From the NCBI GenBank assembly GCA_016776525.1, contig JADHTD010000157.1, positions 1 through 6,578 of the forward strand: 6,578 nucleotides of DNA. The letters are read 5' to 3'. The translations under genes and the position numbers were made by a program. The notes beneath the pieces were generated by a model. It made no database searches. It was given only the letters and a program-made list of their open reading frames with translations, and was not told where the DNA came from. Positions 1-5,410 of this stretch are shown piece by piece. The first letter of the stretch is position 1; each line of letters begins with the position of its first letter. The DNA comes from Rhodospirillales bacterium. GTDB lineage: Bacteria; Pseudomonadota; Alphaproteobacteria; Rhodospirillales; JADHTD01.

Positions 1-2173
1 AAACCGGCATCCATCCTTCATGGCTTTCCCGCAAATCTGTTAACGATATGTGGTAACCCGCATCGATAGTCAACCGTTGCCCGCCAGTTTTTCCAATTCT
101 GGATGCGGGGACACCTGCCGCTTCGGCCTTTTCAAGTACGGCTTTTGCATCCGGCCCGGCAACCACATAACGGCCCTGGTCTTCACCGAAAAGCCAGCCG
201 TGCAACGGCAAGCCATCCCCCGGCGATTCGATCCCGGCCCCTATATTCCCGGCCAGGGCCATCTTGGCAATGCCGACAGCCAAGCCGCCACCCGACAGGT
301 CATGAGCGGTGGTCACCATGCCGGTTTCGATGAGGCCTCTGACAAAATCACCGTTGCGGCGTTCCACGGCCAGATCGACCGGAGGAGGAGCCCCCTCTTC
401 GCGGCCTTCTATTTCACGCAGGTAAAGGGACGCCCCCAAATGGCCTTTCGTTTCACCGATCAAGATAATGTCTTCGTTCTCCTGGGCAAAAGCCATGGTG
501 ACATGCTTATTGATGTCATCCAACAAACCGACGGCGCCGATGGTCGGCGTCGGGCGAATACCTTTACCGTTGGTCTCGTTATAGAGCGAGACATTTCCCG
601 ATACGACCGGGGAGTCGAGAGCCTTACAGGCTTCACGGATTCCCTCGATGCACCCGACGAACTGGCCCATAATTTCAGGCCGTTCGGGGTTTCCGAAATT
701 CATATTATCGGTAATCGCCAACGGCCGGGCGCCAACCGCAGTCAGATTGCGCCACGCCTCGGCTACCGCCTGTTTACCCCCCTCAACAGGATCCGCCAGG
801 CAGTAGCGGGGGGTCACGTCGCTGGACATGGCCAAACCTTTGCCCGTTCCATGCACACGGACGATGGCCGCATCGCCACCGGGCCGGACCACCGTGTCGC
901 CCATCACCATGTGGTCGTACTGATCCCAAATCCAGCGTTTTGAAGCCAGATCGGGGCAACCGATCAGCGTCAGCAAAGCCGCCATAGGGTCGTTGGGCTC
1001 AGCCACATCACTACCGGTAATTTCAGGACTTTTCGGCGTCGGGGTCCAGGGCCTGTCATATTCCGGCGAGGCCAGGGCCAACGGGTCGATGGGCAGGTCG
1101 GCAATGGTATCGCCGTTCATCTTGAGGACCATTCGGCCGGTATCGGTGATGAGGCCGATAACCGCAAAGTCCAGCTCCCATTTTTCAAAGACAGTACGCG
1201 CCAGGTCTTCCTTGCCCGGTTGCAGGACCATCAGCATCCGTTCCTGGCTTTCCGACAGCATCATTTCGTAAGCCGTCATGTTGTCTTCGCGCTGGGGCAC
1301 TTGATCCAGGTCCATTTCGATGCCGACGCCGCCCTTGGACGCCATTTCAAAGGACGACGACGTCAGGCCGGCGGCACCCATATCCTGGATGGCGACGATG
1401 GCGTCCGTTGCCATCAGTTCCAGGCAGGCTTCGACCAGAAGTTTTTCGGTGAACGGATCGCCGACCTGGACGGTAGGCCGTTTTTCTTCCGAGTCCTCAT
1501 TGAATTCCGTGGACGCCATGGTCGCACCATGGATGCCGTCACGGCCCGTTTTAGAACCAACATAAACCACCGGATTGCCTATCCCGGCCGCCGCAGAATA
1601 GAAAATATTATCGGCATCGACCAAGCCGACGGTCATGGCATTGACCAGGATGTTACCGTCATAGGACGTGTGAAACTCGCACTCGCCGCCGACCGTAGGC
1701 ACGCCAATGCAATTCCCGTAGCCGCCGATACCGGCAACGACACCGGCCACCAGGTGCTTGGTCTTCGGGTGATCGGGCCGGCCGAAGCGCAGGGCATTGA
1801 GGTTGGCAATGGGCCGCGCCCCCATGGTGAAAACGTCGCGCAGGATACCGCCGACACCGGTCGCCGCCCCCTGGTAGGGCTCGATAAAGGACGGATGGTT
1901 GTGGCTTTCCATCTTGAAGATCACCGCCTGGCCGTCGCCGATGTCGATAACGCCGGCGTTCTCTCCCGGTCCGCAGATGACCCAGGGAGCCTCCGTCGGC
2001 AGTGTCTTCAGCCACTTCTTCGATGATTTATAGGAACAATGTTCCGACCACATAACGGAAAAAATGCCGAGTTCTGTAATATTGGGTTCGCGCCCCATGA
2101 TACGGAGAACTTCCTGGTATTCCTCATCGGAAAGACCGTGGCTGGCTATGACTTCAGGGGTGATTTCGCTCAT
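1..2173 (-). CDS. purL: Phosphoribosylformylglycinamidine synthase subunit PurL (short form; 3' end cut by window edge)
   Basis: Synthetase subunit of FGAM synthetase, which uses ATP and ammonia to convert FGAR to FGAM in the cytoplasm (step 4 of purine synthesis). Reading from the ATG at 2173, 724 codons stay open to the left edge. The last visible residues (ESHEGWMPV) match the usual C-terminus, so probably only 10-20 residues are missing. Visible motifs: WSEHCSYK at 42-49, with the His45 that corresponds to the catalytic histidine of small PurL; MESHNHPS at 88-95 (nucleotide/Mg binding); PYQGAATGVGG from 99; QDMGAAGL at 263-270; and HDLSGGGL at 624-631 in the second AIRS-like half. There is no glutaminase domain, so it is the short type that needs PurQ and PurS, both encoded just upstream. 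It starts 64 bp after the purQ stop. No strong Shine-Dalgarno precedes the ATG, but MSEITPEVIASHGL is a normal family start. All key motifs look intact. Confidence 0.97.
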   Translation of the reverse strand, partial: MSEITPEVIASHGLSDEEYQEVLRIMGREPNITELGIFSVMWSEHCSYKSSKKWLKTLPTEAPWVICGPGENAGVIDIGDGQAVIFKMESHNHPSFIEPYQGAATGVGGILRDVFTMGARPIANLNALRFGRPDHPKTKHLVAGVVAGIGGYGNCIGVPTVGGECEFHTSYDGNILVNAMTVGLVDADNIFYSAAAGIGNPVVYVGSKTGRDGIHGATMASTEFNEDSEEKRPTVQVGDPFTEKLLVEACLELMATDAIVAIQDMGAAGLTSSSFEMASKGGVGIEMDLDQVPQREDNMTAYEMMLSESQERMLMVLQPGKEDLARTVFEKWELDFAVIGLITDTGRMVLKMNGDTIADLPIDPLALASPEYDRPWTPTPKSPEITGSDVAEPNDPMAALLTLIGCPDLASKRWIWDQYDHMVMGDTVVRPGGDAAIVRVHGTGKGLAMSSDVTPRYCLADPVEGGKQAVAEAWRNLTAVGARPLAITDNMNFGNPERPEIMGQFVGCIEGIREACKALDSPVVSGNVSLYNETNGKGIRPTPTIGAVGLLDDINKHVTMAFAQENEDIILIGETKGHLGASLYLREIEGREEGAPPPVDLAVERRNGDFVRGLIETGMVTTAHDLSGGGLAVGIAKMALAGNIGAGIESPGDGLPLHGWLFGEDQGRYVVAGPDAKAVLEKAEAAGVPASRIGKTGGQRLTIDAGYHISLTDLRESHEGWMPV

Positions 2174-2237
2174 TAAAGGAAACTCTGAACTTTCTATTCG
2201 CGTTATTCTTCTGGTTTATCGATTGGCTGGCCGGGTC

Positions 2238-2927
2238 TCATGACAAGGCAGCGACGAGCCCGTCGAACATCGGCTTGCCGTCCGTACCGCCCAACAAAGG
2301 TTCGGCCAAACGTTCCGGATGCGGCATCATGCCGAGGACGTTCTTCCGTTCATTGAAAATTCCGGCAATGTTGCGCTGTGATCCGTTCGGGTTGGAAGTG
2401 CCGTTGATACCGCCCTCTTCGTCGCAATACCGGAAAGCGACCTGCCCATTCCCTTCCAAGGCATCGAGGGTTCCTTCATCGGCAAAATAATTACCGTCAT
2501 GATGGGCGATGGGAACCTGGATCACCTGATCCTTCTCATAGCCGGAGGTGAACGGTGTATCGGCGGCTTCAACCCGTAAATAGATATCACGGCAAATGAA
2601 CTTGATGTCCGCGTTGCGCATCAGCACACCCGGCAAAAGGCCGGCTTCCGTCAGAATTTGGAAGCCGTTACAGATACCCAGCACCGGCACCCCCTTATTG
2701 GCTTCCCGGATAACTTCGCGCATCACCGGAGAATGGGCCGCCATCGAACCGGAACGCAGATAGTCCCCATATGAAAATCCACCCGGAACAACGATCAGGT
2801 CGAGGTCCGGCAATTCATGATCACCGTGCCAGATCATCAGCGGCGGTTTACCCATGCTGTTTTCCAGGGAAACCTTAACGTCGCGGTCGCAATTGGAACC
2901 GGGGAAAACGATGACGGCGGCTTTCAT
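2238..2927 (-). CDS. purQ: Phosphoribosylformylglycinamidine synthase glutaminase subunit PurQ
   Basis: Class I glutamine amidotransferase that hydrolyses glutamine and passes ammonia to PurL. It has 229 residues, close to the Bacillus-type PurQ length. The N-terminus (MKAAVIVFPGSNCDRD) is typical. The catalytic triad is visible: Cys86 in the nucleophile elbow GICNGFQ (84-90), and His203 and Glu205 in MPHPERL. The GGFSYGDYLRSG stretch (49-60) is the oxyanion-region motif of the family. The ATG at 2927 is well placed for the family, but the bases before it contain no Shine-Dalgarno. It follows purS by 81 bp, and a small ORF crossing that gap overlaps this start codon. Nothing is truncated or missing. 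It is probably co-transcribed with purC, purS and purL. Confidence 0.98.
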   Translation of the reverse strand: MKAAVIVFPGSNCDRDVKVSLENSMGKPPLMIWHGDHELPDLDLIVVPGGFSYGDYLRSGSMAAHSPVMREVIREANKGVPVLGICNGFQILTEAGLLPGVLMRNADIKFICRDIYLRVEAADTPFTSGYEKDQVIQVPIAHHDGNYFADEGTLDALEGNGQVAFRYCDEEGGINGTSNPNGSQRNIAGIFNERKNVLGMMPHPERLAEPLLGGTDGKPMFDGLVAALS

Positions 2928-3007
2928 CGGAGAACTTTCATAAGGGGCCGGCTGATTGCCAGCATTGGTTTCCGTTTATCGCCCGGATCCCGCACCGAGT
3001 GACCCAT
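2924..3007 (-). other. Possible 27-codon leader ORF between purS and purQ
   Basis: An ATG one base after the purS stop codon opens a 27-residue reading frame (begins MGHSVRDPGDKRKP, ends PLMKVLR). It fills the whole purS-purQ gap and ends in a TGA that overlaps the purQ start as ATGA. A GGGGA stretch that could act as a weak ribosome binding site lies 7 bases before its ATG, inside the end of purS. The peptide is basic and I recognise no family. It could be a translational-coupling leader for purQ, whose own start lacks a Shine-Dalgarno, or a chance open frame. A frame this short is often open by chance, so confidence is low. Confidence 0.25.
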
Positions 3008-3008
3008 G

Positions 3009-3251
3009 TTAGTCCCCAATTTCGATCGAATAGTTCTCAATCACCGTATTGGCGAGCAACTGCTTACACATTTCTTCGACATCACCCCGGGCTTTTTCTG
3101 GGTCGGAACCCTCCAAGTCGATTTCAATGTATTTCCCCTGACGGACATCATCGACCCCTGTAAAGCCCAAGGAGCCCAAGGCATGCTGTACGGCTTTTCC
3201 CTGGGGATCGAGAACGCCGTTTTTAAGTGTTACGTGGATTTTTGCCTTCAC
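3009..3251 (-). CDS. purS: Phosphoribosylformylglycinamidine synthase subunit PurS (GTG start)
   Basis: Small 80-residue structural subunit that, as a dimer, bridges PurQ and PurL and helps form the ammonia channel in the PurL-PurQ-PurS2 complex. The family pattern is clear: an N-terminal beta strand (KAKIHVTLKNGVLDPQGKAV), the GxxxVxDVRQGKYIEIDLEG segment at about 31-48, and a C-terminal helix and strand (EEMCKQLLANTVIENYSIEI). The start codon is GTG; the reading MKAKIHV is the standard N-terminus, and a GAGGG ribosome binding site lies 10 bases upstream. The gene begins 16 bp after the purC stop, so tight co-transcription and probably coupling with purC are expected. Length is normal for the family. 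Confidence 0.96.
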   Translation of the reverse strand: MKAKIHVTLKNGVLDPQGKAVQHALGSLGFTGVDDVRQGKYIEIDLEGSDPEKARGDVEEMCKQLLANTVIENYSIEIGD

Positions 3252-3261
3252 GACTTCGGTT

Positions 3262-3266
3262 CCCTC
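3262..3266 (-). promoter_or_regulatory. Ribosome binding site of purS
   Basis: GAGGG on the minus strand sits immediately before the last codons' end of purC and 10 bases from the purS GTG. It supports the GTG as the true start, since no ATG is available in frame at the family N-terminus. It is one of the clearest Shine-Dalgarno sequences in the window. Confidence 0.65.
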
Positions 3267-3267
3267 G

Positions 3268-4032
3268 TTATTGCATGACGTCCGGGCCTTTTAGGTCGCC
3301 CGGGCCGCTTTCCGGCAGGATGCCCAACCGGCGAGCCACTTCCTGGTAGGCGTCTTCAACCCTGCCCAGATCGTGGCGGAAGCGGTCTTTATCCAGCTTT
3401 TCATTGGTTTCCATGTCCCAAAGACGGCAGCTATCGGGGCTGATTTCGTCAGCCAGGATGATGCGCACCTGATCCTCTTCCCACAGGCGGCCGAATTCGA
3501 GCTTAAAATCCACCAGACGGATACCGATCCCTAAGAAAAGGCCGCACATGAAATCATTGATGCGAAGGGCCAGCGACATGATCTCGTCCAGGTCCTGGGG
3601 CGATGCCCATCCAAAGGCCGTAATATGCTCTTCGGTGATCATCGGATTGTTCAGTTCGTCGGATTTGTGAAAATATTCGACAATGGACCGCGGCAAAGGC
3701 GTTCCTTCGGTCATGCCGAACCGATCGGCAAGCGATCCGGCGATTACATTGCGGACGACGACTTGGATGGGGATGATTTCAACTTCACGAACCAGTTGTT
3801 CACGCATATTGAGGCGGCGGACGAAATGGGTGGGAACACCGATATCGTTTAATTTGGTCATCAAAAACTCGGAAATCCGGTTATTGATCACCCCTTTGCC
3901 CGTGATGATGCCCGATTTCCTTCTGTTGAAGGCGCTCGCATCATCCTTGAAATACTGGACAAGGGTTCCGGGTTCGGGCCCTTCGAAAAGAACTTTGCCT
4001 TTTCCCTCAAAAATCTGCCTGCGTCTTGCCAT
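3268..4032 (-). CDS. purC: Phosphoribosylaminoimidazole-succinocarboxamide synthase (SAICAR synthetase)
   Basis: Joins CAIR and aspartate, using ATP, to give SAICAR (step 7 of purine synthesis). The ATG at 4032 is preferred: it gives the standard alphaproteobacterial start MARRRQIFEGKGKVLFEGPE and a 254-residue protein. An in-frame GTG ten codons upstream (4062) would add a non-conserved PPHPTGFTP segment. Visible motifs: the ATP-binding EGKGK loop at 9-13; ITGKGVINNRISE at 43-55; signature 1 around 86-100 (IIPIQVVVRNVIAGS); SEEH-like TEEHITAFGWA at 133-143; and signature 2 LVDFKLEFG at 173-181. An oddity is that position 90 is Gln (codon at 3763-3765), where signature 1 normally has Glu. The C-terminus carries roughly a dozen residues beyond the usual RLGILPE end. 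It is the first gene of a purC-purS-purQ-purL run, with a promoter-like sequence 57 bp upstream. Confidence 0.98.
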   Translation of the reverse strand: MARRRQIFEGKGKVLFEGPEPGTLVQYFKDDASAFNRRKSGIITGKGVINNRISEFLMTKLNDIGVPTHFVRRLNMREQLVREVEIIPIQVVVRNVIAGSLADRFGMTEGTPLPRSIVEYFHKSDELNNPMITEEHITAFGWASPQDLDEIMSLALRINDFMCGLFLGIGIRLVDFKLEFGRLWEEDQVRIILADEISPDSCRLWDMETNEKLDKDRFRHDLGRVEDAYQEVARRLGILPESGPGDLKGPDVMQ

Positions 4033-4088
4033 TGGCGTAAAACCCGTTGGGTGGGGAGGCACCGAATGCGCGCCCGGGAAGTTTGCCT

Positions 4089-4117
4089 GATATAGCAGGA
4101 GTCCGGGACCAAGACAA
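4089..4117 (-). promoter_or_regulatory. Candidate sigma-70 promoter for purC-purS-purQ-purL
   Basis: On the minus strand, TTGTCT (4112-4117) and TATATC (4089-4094, preceded by C so that it also reads CTATAT) are separated by exactly 17 bases. This fits the housekeeping promoter pattern, including the CTATAT-like -10 common in Alphaproteobacteria. Transcription would start near 4081-4083, leaving a leader of about 50 bases before the purC ATG. It lies entirely between the NRDE stop codon and purC. I see no clear operator palindrome or known riboswitch in the leader. This rests on consensus matching only. Confidence 0.5.
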
Positions 4118-4139
4118 CGCCCACGGCGTAGCAGTAAAG

Positions 4140-4910
4140 TTACAGGATAACCGGTTCGAACGGGGCTTCGTCGGGCCGTCCGGAAGCGAACAGCCAGACG
4201 GGTTTTTCGGCCTTGATCTGCGGCTCCGGAAGCGCCATCAGGGATGACGACACCGTGCCGAACCCCCTGTCAGTCATCACATTCATGGCCCCGCCGTGGA
4301 CCGAATCGGGTTCCGATTGGCGGCTGCCCATGAGGGCCTGCCAAGCCGACCAATCCCCGGATTCCGGCTCCGGGGCGGCAGCGGCCTCGAATTTCGGCAG
4401 GTAATACCGCATACGGGGGGATTCCAGGTCATTCAAATCATAGGCCGTGGTCATCGAAAGGCCTTCGGGAATTTCCCGGACTTCAATGTCGCTGCGGACC
4501 AGGTCCGTTTGCTCCCCCCCCGCCGACGACAGCCAATAAGCCTTACGGCAATCGGCGATAACCATATTGAACGGCCGATAGGAGGCCGGGTCCAAATGGG
4601 ATAGAGCCTCGGCGGCAGCGGTGGCTTCCGCATGGTCCAAGGCCTCTAGCGGTAATTCCCCCCGGCTGCGCATGCCGGGGGCCGGACCCAGGGAGTTCTT
4701 TCTGTTGAGAACGCCGGCAACGACGCCGTAATCGTTGATGCCAAGCCAAGTGCCCCCGGCCAAGTCATCCTTGCCAGCCGTGACATCGGGGCGGTCCGCC
4801 CAATGACGGCTTGGCGGGGACCACGGGCGGCCCGCCATTTCGTCACGATTGGCGCCGATAATAACCGGCCAAGCGTGATTGGGTCTGCGCAGAATAACAA
4901 CGGTACACAT
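4140..4910 (-). CDS. NRDE family protein (TANGO2-like, PF05742)
   Basis: A 256-residue protein of the NRDE family, named after the NRDE motif, here at residues 21-24 (IIGANRDEM). Other family marks are the N-terminal MCT with Cys2, GGTWLGIN at 52-59, and VLNR at 67-70. The fold is thought to be Ntn-hydrolase-like, with Cys2 as the candidate nucleophile after Met removal. Biochemical function in bacteria is poorly defined; eukaryotic relatives (TANGO2/HRG-9) are implicated in haem trafficking, and that role cannot be transferred from sequence alone. The protein looks full-length, ending after a conserved-looking DRGFGTVSSSLMAL stretch. The ATG at 4910 has no obvious Shine-Dalgarno. A run of eight G on the coding strand (4514-4521) lies in the SSAGGEQ codons and the frame is intact across it. 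It has the same orientation as purC, 107 bp upstream of it, so it may partly read into the purine genes. Confidence 0.92.
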   Translation of the reverse strand: MCTVVILRRPNHAWPVIIGANRDEMAGRPWSPPSRHWADRPDVTAGKDDLAGGTWLGINDYGVVAGVLNRKNSLGPAPGMRSRGELPLEALDHAEATAAAEALSHLDPASYRPFNMVIADCRKAYWLSSAGGEQTDLVRSDIEVREIPEGLSMTTAYDLNDLESPRMRYYLPKFEAAAAPEPESGDWSAWQALMGSRQSEPDSVHGGAMNVMTDRGFGTVSSSLMALPEPQIKAEKPVWLFASGRPDEAPFEPVIL

Positions 4911-5044
4911 GGTGTTATGGTAATAGTCTCAACGGGACGGGCTTGCCAGGGACAAAATTAACAGAACCCAGAAATTGGTTCCAAACAACCCTGATCCGAT
5001 CTAGAGTCACGGCCAAATCAAGAAAGGTTTTGAGGGAACTCCAC
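4911..5044. promoter_or_regulatory. Divergent spacer between the NRDE gene and the zeta-subunit gene
   Basis: These 134 bp separate two start codons pointing away from each other, so promoters for both must lie here or inside the genes. For the minus strand, TGGCAA and TATTAC with a 17-base spacer is a weak possibility placing the start very near the NRDE ATG. For the plus strand, TTGGTT (4975-4980) is a possible -35, but no good -10 sits at the right distance. A small inverted repeat TTGGTTCCAA occurs at 4975-4984. None of these is strong enough to name a site. Confidence 0.4.
5032..5036 (+). promoter_or_regulatory. Ribosome binding site of the zeta-subunit gene
   Basis: GAGGG lies 8 bases before the ATG at 5045. 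It supports that ATG over the in-frame TTG at 4943, which would add 34 residues without resemblance to the family. Confidence 0.7.
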
Positions 5045-5410
5045 ATGAACGACACCTTACGGGAGCGGGAAAAGGCTTTCGAGGCCGATTACAAACTTCA
5101 GGAGGAACTGAAGTTCAAAGCCGAATCCCGCCGCAATAAACTTCTTGGCCTGTGGGCGGCCGAGCGCATGGGCATGTCGGAGAAATTAGCCCAGTCCTAT
5201 GCCAAGGAAGTGGTTCTCTCGGACCTGCTGGAACCGGGTACGGAAGACCTAGTCGGAAAACTGCTGGAAGATTTCGATAAGTTCAAAGTCAACATGAAAA
5301 GGGATGAAATCGTCGCAGAGATGGAACGCCTGCAAGCCATCGCCCTTGATCAGGTGACCAATGAATATCCCGATCCGCTTGGAAATGACCACGAAAAGGT
5401 CGGCGATTAG
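5045..5410 (+). CDS. F1-ATPase inhibitor subunit zeta (DUF1476 family)
   Basis: Small 121-residue, highly charged, helical protein of the DUF1476 family (PF07345). In Paracoccus denitrificans the homologue is the zeta subunit that binds F1 and blocks ATP hydrolysis while permitting synthesis. Family marks: REREKAFEADYKLQEELKFKAE at 6-27 in two parts (the N-terminal arm corresponds to the inhibitory region, followed by helix 1), RRNKLLGLWAAERMG at 29-43, and YAKEVVLSDLLEPG at 52-65. The rest is predicted as two further helices. The tail (NEYPDPLGNDHEKVGD) runs about 15 residues past the usual family end near residue 105. Whether this copy inhibits strongly cannot be read from sequence; zeta inhibitory strength differs among Alphaproteobacteria. 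Placement next to purC/purB genes is, from memory, common in this class. Its TAG stop directly abuts the purB stop on the other strand. Confidence 0.94.
   Translation: MNDTLREREKAFEADYKLQEELKFKAESRRNKLLGLWAAERMGMSEKLAQSYAKEVVLSDLLEPGTEDLVGKLLEDFDKFKVNMKRDEIVAEMERLQAIALDQVTNEYPDPLGNDHEKVGD

Noticed and set aside
50..2026. Long plus-strand open frames opposite purL (50-943 and 1220-2026)
   Set aside because: They lie antisense to an intact, motif-complete PurL frame, have compositions rich in His/Arg/Gly typical of reverse-frame translation, and resemble no family.
4033..4062. Upstream GTG start for purC adding ten residues
   Set aside because: The extra residues are not family-like and no ribosome binding site precedes the GTG; MARRRQIFEG is the usual N-terminus.
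4943..5044. TTG start extending the zeta-subunit gene by 34 residues
   Set aside because: The extension has no family similarity, and a GAGGG site directly supports the ATG at 5045.
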